Shown here: positions 33,500 through 44,443 of the stretch, in pieces
How the letters are laid out: every line of letters begins with the position of its first letter
Numbering within the stretch: the first letter of the stretch is position 1
The notes under the pieces: generated by a model
Seen by the model: only the letters and a program-made list of their open reading frames with translations
What the model was told of the DNA's origin: nothing
Databases searched by the model: none
Position numbers and translations under genes: made by a program
Assembly (NCBI GenBank): GCA_014871385.1
Contig: CM026426.1
Location: forward strand, 70,227,287-70,291,286
Source: Ceratodon purpureus
Taxonomy: Eukaryota; Streptophyta; Bryopsida; Pseudoditrichales; Ditrichaceae
Reading direction: 5' to 3'
DNA length: 64,000 bases

Positions 33500-34275
33500 A
33501 ATTAGACACAACCAATAAGTCGGCAACTCCGTCTGACAGCGTCAACTCTATTACTCGGAAATTCTGCACAATTTGTAAGAAGTTTGGTCACGATGACAAA
33601 TAGTGTTTCATTAATCCAGCCACCCCCAATAATCAACTTCACAGACTGGAGGGTACACCAACAGTTGGAGTACATGAGGTCTCTGGTCATGATGCAACCG
33701 GTGATGCTAGAAGAATGGGCAACAGTCAACCTGGAACGTACCAGTACAACACTCGCCTGCCCAGCTGTTGTTTCCTCTCCAGAGCTTTGGATCATCAACT
33801 GCGCAGCTGTCTCTTATATGCGAAGTTCGAGAAAATGATGGATGCTGAACAAAACAGTAATAATATAGTGGATGTGAATAGTGTTGAACTGCAGGAGCTT
33901 GACGATGTCGACGTCGCAGCCATACTTACAAGGGCAGCCAGAGAGAAGGCTGGTATACCCTTTGAAGATAAAGAGGTGAAAGAACGAGAACCAAGAGAGC
34001 CCCGAACGCAGGCTGATTGGGACAAGGAGGAGCATATTAGGAAGAAACTTATTGCTCTTACAAAAGAGATAAACCGGGAGAACGAGTTAGCTCACCAGGA
34101 GGAGGAGGCGCGACAGAAATTTGCCACTGTCGACTCGAGATTGAATGATATTGCAGGCCTAGTTCTAGACGGAGATTGGGTGGGCTTCTCCGATCCCGAC
34201 TGCTTATAGGACGCGCCTAGTAAGGCCACTATTGAAGCCACTGTTGAACAGGCCCAACCTTAGTCACAGACTCTC
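33500..34275 (+). pseudogene. Inner gypsy gag zinc knuckle and linker
   Basis: CTICKKFGHDDK, a TAG, then C at about 33562-33604 gives C-x2-C-x4-H-x4-C, the nucleocapsid knuckle. The open frame 33715-34209 holds an Asp/Glu-rich linker (EQNSNNIVDVNSVELQELDD) and a charged helical stretch (EREPREPRTQADWDKEEHIR, EINRENELAHQEEEARQ). It leads in the same frame into protease. The outer element has the equivalent knuckle near 43120, frameshifted. Confidence 0.7.
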
Positions 34276-34806
34276 GACAATGTCGTATGTCAACTAGTTT
34301 TGGAGACACCCATCACAGTCTCTTTGGGGCAGCTGCTTGGAGTAGCTCCAAATTTAATAGAATATGTGAAAGCGAAGGTGTTTCCTAACACTATGGGGTC
34401 GTGGACACCGTCGACTCACACTCCATCTGGTACTGTACTCCCTCAGCCAACATTGTCGACTACGTCGTTGACATCAGCTTCTCTCCGCTCACAGCGCCTC
34501 TGAGACTGGAAGGTACACCCTAATCTAGTGGTCGGTGCAGTGGATATTGACCGAGGACTCCCTGTTATTTCTGTGCAGGTGGGCCAGTCGACTTTGGAGA
34601 ACGTGTTGCTAGACGGAGGTTCTGGAATCAATCTAATCACAGAGGAGGAAAGGTTGAGGTTAGGACCTTACCAATTACAGGTGGCAAATGAGGTGGTGGT
34701 TGAACCTGTTGGTCTGATACTGAATGTCCTGATTCACATCCATGGCATACCGTACCACATCAGCCTTACTGTAATCCGTAACAAGGAGTTCAATGCGGCC
34801 TACAGT
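34276..34806 (+). pseudogene. Inner gypsy aspartic protease
   Basis: Open in one frame with stops at 34501 and 34807. LENVLLDGGSGINLITEEE (about 34589-34645) carries the D-x-G-S-G active-site loop of retropepsins, and HIHGIPYHISLTVI supplies the later flap-side strands. The outer copy at 44150 reads NVLLDGGSGINLITEEE, nearly identical. Retropepsin would cut the Gag-Pol polyprotein as a dimer. After NAAYS the frame shifts into the region before RT. Confidence 0.8.
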
Positions 34807-34847
34807 TAGGACGACCCTAGCTGATCAATGCGAAGGTTACTCACAAC

Positions 34848-36310
34848 TTGGGTAACAAGGTGGTGACTATACGGGGCAATGGCACAGTAAAGACCATCTC
34901 CATCAATCAACGGACAGGTCCCTTACCGGAATTGACAGAAGTAGTGGTCTGCTATAACTTAGCAAAAGGATTGACTGACAAGGAGGAAGATCGGTTCTTA
35001 ATGGCAGAGGAAGATCTCTTTGTTGTTGGGACGATGACCCTCGTGCACAACTTGGACGTCACCCGGTCGACCATCGTCCACTCCTATGTAGCTGTCGCCA
35101 ACACCGTTGACTTGGAAATGACCGACGTCGCCAATACCGTTCCTTCGATGACTGATCCTGTCATCTACCAGGTTTCGATTTATACCTTCATAGAAGGCAC
35201 TGTGGAAGTGGACGAAACACTTGTACGAGACAAGCTGGGAGACGTGAAGGTAGCAGCATGGAATATGACGGTGGTAGACCAGCTGAGTCGACATAACATC
35301 GGGACTGAAGAAGACCCTAAAATCGTGAAGATCTGTGTGCATCTACCACCTGACCACGCTCAGGCAGCAGAGGCACTGCTACGAGAGTACACCGACTTGT
35401 TTGCATGGACTTATAAAGACCTCAAAGGCATCCCACCATCGGTTGCATAGCATCGGATTGTGTTGGAGAAGGATGTTCCATCCATTCATCAGGCTCGATA
35501 CTGGATGAACCCCAACTATGCCAGCATCATCAAAAAGGATATTGACAAGCTGCTACCTGCTGGATTTATTGTACCAGTAGAGGAGGCGACTTGGTTATCA
35601 CCCATTGTCGTGGTTTCAAAGAAAAATGGCCAATTTCACATCTGTATTGATTACAGGAAGTTGAATGCTGCTACTGAGAAGGATCCTTATCCCTTACTAT
35701 TTACTGAGCAAGTGTTGGATGCTCTGGCAGGACACGAAATGTACACATTCTTAGACGGTCAATCTATGTACTATCAGATCATGATAGCTCCAGAGGATGG
35801 ACACAAGAGTGCCTTCATCACCAAATGGGGGGCTTTCGTTTGGATCGTGATGCCCTTTGGCTTGACGAATGCACCACCAACGTATCAGAGGGCGGTCAAC
35901 AAGGCATTCAAGGATTACCTAGGCGTCTTTATGAAATTGTTTCTGGACGATTTCATAGTCTACATCGTTGTCGTCGACCATTTGTAGAAGTGTCGTGACT
36001 ACGGCATCAGTCTAAACCCAGAGAAGTACGCCTTCATGGTCACTTTAGGCATCATTCTAGGACATGTGGTTTCCAAGCAGGGCAAGATGCCGGATCCTAA
36101 GAAAATCCAGGTCATTCAGGATATGCCATGACCGCGACGATCACAAGATGTGCAGGTTTTCAATGGCTTTGTCTAGTTCAACAGGATCTACATCAAGTCA
36201 TATGCCCACATTATGGAGCCTATCACGCGACTGATGAGGAAGACTAAGGAATTCAATTGGAATGCAAGGCAGGAAGATGCATGGCTGGACATCAAGGATA
36301 GATATACCAA
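34848..36310 (+). pseudogene. Inner gypsy reverse transcriptase
   Basis: Frame 34848-35987 with one TAG at 35448. A linker unique to this family (YNLAKGLTDKEEDRF, TIEG-like tract) precedes YTDLFAWTYKDLKGIPPS and the polymerase fold: LLPAGFIVPVEEATWLSPIV, HICIDYRKLNAATEKDPYPL (motif A area), FVWIVMPFGLTNAPPTYQ (motif B area) and KLFLDDFIVY, where FLDD is the YxDD-type catalytic pair. After a TAG at 35985, CRDYGISLNPEKYAFMV and PDPKKIQVIQDMP continue to NARQEDAW. Most of RNase H is missing: at about 36312 the sequence jumps to the integrase side. Chain copying of element RNA is the known role. Confidence 0.88.
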
Positions 36311-36315
36311 AGCTT

Positions 36316-37441
36316 GTGTAGGATCCAGGACTGATGAGTGGGCAAGCCGTGTCCCTTGGTCACTGACAATTGTGAGTGGGCAGACAGTGATGAGGGAGAT
36401 GCACGACGGCAGTGCAGGAGGTCATTTTTCCCAGGATATCACCTCCCGGAAGATTCTCGACGCTGGTTACTCGTGGTCGACGATGCACAAGGACGTTTTC
36501 GAGTACTACAGAGCCTATGACAAGTGCCAGCGGGTGGGTGGCCTTGCTAACACAGGACTAGCTCAACTGGTCACCAGTTTACTTGTTGAGCCCTTTATGA
36601 AGTGGGGCCTTGACTTTGTTGGCCGGATCAAACCAGTAGCGGCACGCACTGGTAACAGATACATTCTAGTCGCCACTGAGTATGCCACTAAGTGGGTAGA
36701 AGCAAAGGCGCTTTGAACCAATATAGCGGCTGTTACTGCCAAGTTTCTTTACGAGCAGATTTTGACTCGTTACGGCTGCCCACTCACAATTGTCAGTGAC
36801 CAAGGGACCCATTTCATTATGAGGCCATTGAGTATTTAGTACAACAAGTTTTGCTGCAGCATCGAATGTTGACGACGTACTACCCCCAAGGCAATGGTGA
36901 GGCAGAGTCGACTACCAAAGTCCTAGGTCGACTCTTAACGAAGCTGGTAAGTGACTACAGAGCAGTTTGGGATGAGCATCTGCCCACAGCTCTATTGTCC
37001 TACGGGACGACATTCAAGGTCAGTACGGGTTATACCCCATTTCCCCTTGTGTACGGGTTACACCCATTGATGTCTACCGAGTATAATATCCCCACACGTC
37101 GGACTGATGGCACCGTCGACTTTACACCTACCAGAGTACTTCAGGCCCGTATTGCAGACCTTGAACAGTTAGACGGTCACAGGACAGTCGCACAAGAAGC
37201 AGCCGGAAGTTGACAATGGGACCAATCATTGTGGAGTCAGAAGCATTATCGACAGAAGGATTTTCATGTAGGGGACCACGTCCTATGGTACCCCAAGGGT
37301 GAGAAACAACATGCAGGCAAGTTTAAAAGCCGTTGGTTTGGGCCATACAGAGTCCAATACAGGTTATCTAACAACACTGCACTGCTGATGTCAGACAGCA
37401 ACTTCGAACCCAATCCCATCATCGTCACATTAACAAACTAA
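36316..37441 (+). pseudogene. Inner gypsy integrase
   Basis: Zinc-binding head [19 protein letters not shown] to YDKCQRVGG, then core residues [15 protein letters not shown] (first Asp), IVSDQGTHF (second Asp) and YYPQGNGEAE (Glu). A small deletion and frameshift near 36817 separates second Asp from Glu. The C-terminal part has DFHVGDHVLWYPKG and WFGPYRVQYRLSNNTALL, the usual gypsy GPY/F-like end. TAG/TGA at 36714, 37212. Integrates element cDNA. Inactive here. Confidence 0.85.
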
Positions 37442-38828
37442 AACCCTATTGATTCTATTCAGAGGACCAAATGGTCAAGACTGGGCCTAAGGCACTGCCT
37501 CGTGGTCTCACCACAGATGCTACAGACTTACTACCTAATGTCTTCAGCTCGCGGCCCAATCCAGTAGAATTTGTAGCAGCAGCCCAGGGACCAGGAAACC
37601 CCTTGAACTGTACTCCATCAACTACCTCTTAGATGGTTTCTCCGACCACTGCTACGGGTGTGCATGAGCCAGTCCAACTTCCCTATACACCGGCATCTTC
37701 TACTTCCAACGATGGATCACACACACCCTTAGTAGATTGCTGCTCCATTTTTCCTCAGACAGTCAAAGTGGAGCTACCTCCAGAAATCGCGACGGTGCCG
37801 TACCTCCTAGTGGCGCCATCAATTTCCCACGCCCAAGGTCCTACAGTAGTCGTGCCTTCAAGCACCTTCCTCTCACTTGACCATTCATCCACCCAACTCC
37901 TTCATTAGGGTTTGGTGCTTCTCTTGCGGATAGCCGAGTCAACACTCCACTTTCTCGTAGCCCCGCTCCCTCTGTGGCGCCTCCTCGCAAGATAGCTTTG
38001 CCGATCCGTGGCCCCTGCCCGCACCATTTCCAACTAACACCGACAACCGCACACGAACCTTGCAACAACACCTAAACAACCGCTTTGCAGCGAAATTCCC
38101 GCTTCACCAGCGCGACCAACACGGCAACCTAGCACCCACATCAACGACATTGTTCTGGCTCGTTGAACAAGACCCCTGCTCAGCTCCATTTTGCCACTCT
38201 GCAAGTAGAGCGGGCCCTTTGCCACACTCTAGGTTATCGCACCACACCACATTGGTCAGGTTCTTTGTCCTCCCGTCCTCTTGCATTATCGTCTTGCAAA
38301 GTTCGCATAGCGAGTCCGCGGCCACTACTTCCGCAACATCGAGTCTCTTTTTTAGGGTTTTCACCGTAGCCGGTGTCTATTGTCAAGGTCGAGTCGCACT
38401 TCCAAGTTCGTTTTTTTTTCGTCCGACCCACCTTCTCTCCTTCACAAGACTGTTGTGTCAGTTGCAATTAGTCCTCAATACGCCCAGTCTCCTTCCTCTT
38501 TCCATGCATCCGCTGTACTCCCCTCCGTTTGTCAACTCCAACCCTTACGAGGATAGGTCAGTTTGCTAGCCCACCCTGTCTATTCAATTCTACTTGATTG
38601 TCCTCTGTCGAGCAATCCTCGCCTTCGAGTGACGACGCGTCCAATAGTCTGGAGTTCCCTCATTTTTGTTCGCAGGTACTTCCAAATCCAGCAACCCCCA
38701 ATCGCCGAGCTCACACCACGCATTGCCATCTTCCGCGGGCTAGTCGAGGTCGACATCGCGGCAAGTTTGGGACACTGGAAGGGTATTTCTCCAGAGGCAC
38801 TGTATTGTGGTTCCCCAGCGAGGAGTCA
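37442..38828 (+). other. Spacer between integrase and extra 3' ORF, inner element
   Basis: About 1.4 kb, Pro/Ser-rich in several frames but without a conserved frame compared with the outer element. No splice signals were judged decisive, so a subgenomic transcript start or an intron for the 3' ORF could lie here. Confidence 0.4.
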
Positions 38829-41800
38829 ATGGAGGCGGCCGGACCCAACACCCAGCCACCTACAGCCATCACTAATGACGCTGCACCCAAGAAGGTCGAC
38901 GCTGGCACTGTCGACTCTCATAGGTCCACTCCACCACCAATGGCTCAAACAAGTCCGCTGGAGCAGCGGCGTGGCGCTAAGCGCAAGACAACTGCTGTCG
39001 TTGGACGTGTCCCAAAGCGGATTCAAGTGGAGCGCAATGTTCGTCGACATTGGCAGGTAGAATTTGCACCCTACTCCTATTGGAAGCCATGGACGGCCAT
39101 GGCTAATGAGGACTGGGCCCATTGCACAAGCCAGGAGGTCTTCTACAACTTTAACTGGCCCCAGCCCGCACGGAGCTACTCCTCGACTTCCTCGAAGGTT
39201 TTGATTAGGTGCAACCTCCCAAGGGTGGGCGTCGACCTGCTTCAGAAATTAGTGGTCCTATTCGCTCCCTTGTGCGTGGGAAGCCCGTGGAGATATCAGC
39301 CTATGTCATCAGGGCTGCCCTTGGCTTCGAATCTGGGCCAAGTCTTGCTGATCAGAAACCCTCGGTCGACTTTCAGAGGAAGTTTGCCAAGTATGGCTTA
39401 ACCTCAACCGATCATCGCCATGACAGAAATAGTGTCGCGGCTTTGACACGTCCATACCAGGTACGAATTTAGGCCTTGAGTGATGCAATAGGCTTACAGC
39501 AATGTCTGACATACATTATCAACGACTTGCTGGATCATGTGTTCACAGCCAAACAGGCCGGAGCCCAAGGTGAACAATTTGACTGGTCTCATTACGTCCT
39601 CAGCAATTTACGACCTCACCAGGTCTATATTCACACACAAGACAATGCTGTCCGACGGGTGCGTAGCGCGCATGTGATTGATGAGCTATTGTATTCCTCA
39701 TTCACTGACCACGAGGAGGTTATAGACCCCCGACCCTACCTTCCAATGTCGACACGCAGGATGGCAGTCACGAGGGCACCCCTATGACTGATTCCCCTCC
39801 AGACAATTTACGAAGCACACGCCTCCGGGACCGCACTAGTGGCAATTGTCTACAGGCAATGGTCAGCGTCTCGGCCCTGCCCGACCTCGTCGAACGGACA
39901 CCCCACTTCCAAGAAGGCTCTAGTGATGTGGGGCAAACACGCCGTTGACTTCGTCAACAGGGACACCGTCTCCAACAGCCCACGTTTGAGACTGCCACAC
40001 CGTCTACCGAGCTTCTATCTAGAGCCGTTACCGACTCGGGTGTAAGCATGGTAAAGTGTACCAAAAAAGTGGTTAACTATTTGTCAGTTTCAGCCCTTTT
40101 GCTAAAATTATGCAAAAGTGATGGAAAAATGTTATTGAAGTCAAATAATTCTGCTAATATAGATTCTCAACTTGTTTTTGTACAACTTGGAAAAGTTTCA
40201 TGCAAAGTACACACTTTTAAGTTATTGTATGAGGGCTTTAAGTCCAAGCAAAGTGAATGTGACCATTTGAAAAAGTGGCTAGAAGAGAATCAAAAACTAT
40301 CTAAAAATCACTTTTGATGATGGGGGGCCCTCTGTATGTTTAAGAGGTATTCTAAAATAGTCAATTCATATATTCATCAATTGGTTTAGGGTTCCAAAAG
40401 TGTCGCAAGGATGTTTTTTAAGAGGGTCACTTCCGCGGTACTTTTAGTGAGTTTTTTTTCACCGAACATTGTTTTTCAAATTGGAAAAAACATCCTCTAA
40501 AGACAATAGAGGGCCCCAAATGAAGAAATCAAAACTTTGGAAAAGTTTATTTTCATGATTTAGAACTAGTGGTCAAATTAGGTATCAATTGAAGATGTTC
40601 TTTTTATGAAGTTGCTCATTAGATACCTTGTAACACCCTAAAAAGTGACTAAAATGCTCAAAAAACTACACCAAAATGCTCAAAATCAGCTTAGAGCTTC
40701 AAAAAACAGCACGCTTCATATTCACTTTCTAGTGATCACACATTGCCCTTACTGGTCCACTTTACCATGCTTACACCCACTCCCCTGGCTGTCGTTACCC
40801 TCTTTGATCTTGAAATGTCAGGACCTACCAACCCATGTCTTCCGATTCTGCCCACGAGACCTACGCAGAGGCTACCCCGGGCCCACTAGCTAATTCCCTG
40901 CGTGTCAGGTCATCTTCCCACACATCCTCTCACTCTCGATTGAGAGCCTCAGCACCGAGCAGGGAGGCCGACGCCCTTTCCCCAGCCGTCATCAACAACG
41001 CTCGACCTAACCCTCATCTCTGTGACCAAACAGCCAGCTCTGTCGATACCCTGGTTGGCGGCGTTGTTTTTTCTAGTGCAAAGCGAGTGGTGACCCCGTC
41101 AGTACATTCGTTGTCACCCACGCTGCCACAGCCAGAGCAAATTGACTACACACCAGTTATGCTCGACGCCACACAAGTTACTTCTCGCGACAACGATCTC
41201 CCGCGCTCAGTTACCATGGCAGATACCTACCCTATGACATCATCGACACCACACGCTTCGCCACTAACAACAGCGGCTACCCCCCTGCCAACCTCGGGAG
41301 CACACGTCGACGCTGCGCCATTCGCAGCTGCACTACCTACATCTGCTCCACCGGCCGGCACAGTTGATTCTGACGGCCAGGTTGATGCTTTCCAACTGTT
41401 GCTGCGAGACCTACAATCTATAGAGGCCACTTTGGCCGCCACCCGTACAACAGCTACGACCCTTGAATCAAGACGCCAGCAAGCCACCGTCAAAGTTGTT
41501 GACCTTCACGCTAAGATTGCTGACATTTCCAACGAGCTGACGACCATGGCCGCCACCTTGAGCTCTACCATCGCCACACGAGATGAGCTCACCCATGACA
41601 ACACCACACTGCGGTCGACAGTCCGCCAACTAGAAGCAGAATTGGCTACTCGATCCATCCTGGCTGTCCCTCAGTTGGCAGCCACCAATCGTCTGAAATT
41701 CGAGGAGAGACACAGCCATTGACTGCAGCAAGCCGAGGCTCTGGTTTTGGAAATTTGCGTCTAACATTGGCCTTAGCAACGAGCACCATGCCAACCCGCG

Positions 41801-42102
41801 ACATTAGTCGCGCCATCAGGGATTACACCGCCAACAAGCAGCAAGACTTAGATGCTGCGTTGACAACATACTGCACCGACTTCGAGCGTCAGCACCTCTG
41901 GCTCACCACGTTTGAAGAACATTGTCTGGACTTTGCTCCATGGCTGGAGACAGATGACAACGGCCAGACTACTGATCCAGCTACGGCCACTGCTGATTCG
42001 CTAGGCAGGACCGCCAACACTGATCAAGGAGCCCTCCACGCCCTTGCGGATGCAGCCGTGACACCTCCACTTGGTCCTTCCGCATCGACCCGACCAGTCT
42101 AA
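38829..42102 (+). pseudogene. Extra sense ORF of inner gypsy, split by a TIR insert
   Basis: From ATG 38829 (MEAAGPNTQPPT) the protein shows KRIQVERNVRRHWQVEFAP, then after a shift RGKPVEISAYVIRAALGF (39250-39320), LTSTDHRHDRNSV, QFDWSHYVLSNLRPHQVYI (39570s) and AHVIDELLYSSF. A 741-bp element interrupts it at 40038-40778. It resumes at 40835 with a Ser/Thr/Ala-rich part and a coiled coil (41386-41670), ending with TYCTDFERQHLWLTTFEEHC (about 41870-41930). The outer element's ORF at 49775-51854 has the same blocks in the same order, so selection once kept this protein. It is not an envelope in any clear way: no signal peptide or membrane segment seen. Function unknown. Confidence 0.65.
40038..40778. 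mobile_element. 741-bp non-autonomous TIR element
   Basis: The ends are inverted repeats: GGGTGTAAGCATGGTAAAGT at 40038 and its exact complement at the right end, about 25 bp with one mismatch. ACTC flanks both sides (40034-40037, 40779-40782). Lower GC than the host ORF it interrupts. An ORF of 90 codons (40048-40317, MVKCTKKVVNYLSV to LEENQKLSKNHF) begins inside the left repeat; Lys-rich, no known domain. AAAATGCTCAAAA recurs near the right end. Superfamily undetermined. Confidence 0.85.
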
Positions 42103-42285
42103 CATCGTCAACTTCGGATTTCTTCATCAAGTTCCATCATTTACTATTTTTTTTAGGCCCTTCGCCTTTTTTCTAGTCACTAGCTCGGATGTTAGCCCCT
42201 TTTTTTTTCTTCTTTCCTGCCTCCCGGTACTTTTTGATTTCTCTAGGCTTTCCACTGTCTATCACACTCTGAGGGCTAACTACCG

Positions 42286-42299
42286 GAAAAAAGAGATAA
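42286..42299 (+). promoter_or_regulatory. Polypurine tract of inner element
   Basis: GGAAAAAAGAGATAA directly precedes the 3' LTR, equivalent to AAAAGGGGGATAA before the outer 3' LTR. Confidence 0.6.
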
Positions 42300-42697
42300 T
42301 GTTCACCGGATATCCTTCCCCCTCTATCTCTACCTTACTTCCCAGTTTCATCCTAACTCTGTAGTAGTCTGTCACTGTCGATGGATGAACTTTGTCATCG
42401 TTGACGGATGAACTCTGTCACCATCGACATATGACTTCTGCCAGTTTTTAGGGAGTTTAAGAGGAAGTTTTAGGGTTTTCTGTATTCATTCTATACTAGA
42501 GCAGATAGAGTCAAAGAGATCTGAAAGTTGTTAGGAGGAGCTGCACCATTGTATTGGGCTATTTTGCCTTGATCCATACAGATTTGGACTCCTTTTGTAT
42601 GTACTTGTATGTTTTTAGCCTTGGTTTAGTTGGGTTTTGTAGGACTTTGGTGGGTTTGTGAAGGCTAGGGTTTAGTTGGTAAATCCATCCTTTACCA
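42300..42697 (+). repeat. 3' LTR of inner gypsy element
   Basis: Begins TGTTCACCGGATATCC, ends CCTTTACCA. One 23-bp unit shorter than the 5' LTR. Confidence 0.93.
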
Positions 42698-43690
42698 CCA
42701 CCTATACTGCTCATGGGAGGATGTGAAGGCAGCTTTCAGGAGAAGGTACAGGGACCAGACAACTGATGAAGCAGTCTACAAAGAGTTGAAGTCTTTCAAG
42801 CAGGCAAACATGGAGAAGGTGCAGGATTACTATGACAGATTTATGACCCTGCTCAAGTGTCTACAGTGAGACACTAGAGATGGTTTTCGAATTACTAATT
42901 TCAGGGCATGTTTACTGGATTACATCAAGATTACGACCAATATAGCACCAATCAAGACCTCAATAGAGTTGGTCGATGGTGCCCTAAGGTGTGAAGAAAA
43001 CTGCACTGATTCAAGTGGTAAGCCAACCAAGATCAAAGTCAAGAAGGTGGAGAGCACCAGTACGGCAGCGACTGTGATCAGGAAGGAATCAGGTCAGGAC
43101 GCCCCTAGGAGAGTCCGTGGCACATGCAAGAAGTTGGCCATGAAGATGCTAACTGCTGGTACAACCGAGCAAACCAAAGGGGACCAGGTGCGAAGAAGGT
43201 AGGAGAGGAACCAGGAGGAGTGAATGAGGTGTCTGCCCAGAAGCGAGCGGCTACCTACAATAGTAGCTACAATCATGGGTACCAGAAGTCACCAAACACC
43301 AAAGTAGGTAATGACCAGCATGGAAGTTATGGTGACAAGCCTCGAATGTTGTTATTTGTGTGGTTGGACAAGGCACAGGAGTTGGAACTGCCCTCTGAAG
43401 GCCCAGTGAGACCAATTTTGGACACAAGGGGACCAGGCAACCAAGAAACCGGACCACCATGTAAGCAACATGAAGATTGAGCTATTGGAAAATCCAAAGG
43501 ATGAGGTGAATGTAGCGAGTATGACTAGGGCCCAGAGGCGGAAGGCATGACTGCCTCCAATTGAAGACCAGTCCAAGGTACCAGAACCAAGGAAGGCCAA
43601 AACCAAGGAAGACTGGAAGGAGGAAGAACGACTCAAGAACTCTATGCTAGAGGCCTAGAAGGAAATTCAGCTCTTGAGGAGGAGGAGGAG
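42698..43690 (+). pseudogene. Outer gypsy gag, C-terminal part
   Basis: The capsid resumes as YCSWEDVKAAFRRRYRDQ, then MEKVQDYYDRFMTLLKCLQ, a stop, and RCEENCTDSSGKPTK. A knuckle-like C-K-K-x-G-H-E-D-A-N-C is spread over two frames near 43120-43155 (compare CTICKKFGH in the inner copy). Then Lys/Glu-rich sequence to about 43690. Stops and shifts throughout. Confidence 0.75.
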
Positions 43691-43739
43691 GCCTGAGTAG
43701 CAAAGTAGGCCAAAACAATTCAATCACTTCTAGCTAAGG

Positions 43740-44443
43740 AAATGGCTGAGGGGGATTTATTGGACAATGAGTGGGCAGGATTCCTAGATTTTGACGCCCT
43801 TAATTACAGCCAAAAGACTGATCTACCGGGACAAGGAGTACCGGCACAAACCAATACAGAGGGGGGCCAGGAGCAGTACTAGGCAGACGTGGTGGGCAGA
43901 AAGATACTAGACAATCCAATCACAGCGTCTTCAAGGCAGTTACTGAAGGTAGCTCCAAACATCACAGAATATGTCAAGGCACATTTGTTTCCGAAGTTGA
44001 GACCAGACAAGAATTATGGACCAAGACAAACACCAGCAGTGAAGCCGAGTACTAGTAAGATTAGTAAGCTAGATTTAATTAGCAATTTGGCTACAGATGT
44101 TGACAGGGAAGTGTTGGTGTTGACTATGTAGATTAGCAACATTATCCTGGACAATGTACTGCTGGATGGTGGATCTGGTATCAACTTGATCACTGAGGAG
44201 GAGCGTAAGCGTTTGGGATTGAAGAACCCCCAACCTGCACCTTTGAGGCTGAGGATGGCCGATCAGACAATGGTAGACCCGGCAGGGATGATTCGAAACG
44301 TGAGAATTCACATACATGGTATCCCTTACCTTATCTCTCTCACTGTGATTAAAACAAAGGAGTTCAATGAAGCGTATAGTATGATGTTAGGTCGTCTTTG
44401 GTTAATTGATGCTAAGGTGAATCATGACCAGGGAAATAACTAG
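43740..44443 (+). pseudogene. Outer gypsy protease region
   Basis: 43889-44128 gives the pre-protease block QLLKVAPNITEYVKAHLFPK, matching QLLGVAPNLIEYVKAKVFP of the inner element. After a TAG at 44129, NIILDNVLLDGGSGINLITE (about 44142-44200) carries the retropepsin D-x-G-S-G loop, and IHIHGIPYLISLTVIKTKEF and MMLGRLWLIDAKV complete the fold. Protein-cleaving role as in the inner copy. Confidence 0.8.

Larger units (their letters stand above)
9485..42697 (+). mobile_element. Inner gypsy-type LTR retrotransposon, itself full of insertions
   Basis: LTRs at 9485-9905 and 42300-42697 begin TGTTAACC/TGTTCACC and end TTTACCA. The flanks CCACT (9480-9484) and CCACC (42698-42702) look like a 5-bp target duplication with one change. 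It sits in the outer gag between WYENFLES and HLYCSWEDVKAAF, restoring a continuous capsid sequence when removed. Internal order: primer site, leader, [DNA-transposon block 11107-29414], gag with MITE and CCGG-rich insert, protease, RT, integrase, extra 3' ORF with a TIR insert. GTCGAC words are frequent in its own sequence. Related to, but clearly distinct from, the outer element. Confidence 0.9.

Noticed and set aside
38034-38569. Overlapping open frames of 60-170 codons on both strands
   Set aside because: The inner element's spacer is Pro/Ser-rich in all frames; no frame is shared with the outer element.
40048-40317. 90-codon ORF as part of the gypsy extra ORF
   Set aside because: It lies wholly within the 741-bp TIR element and is absent from the outer element's matching ORF.
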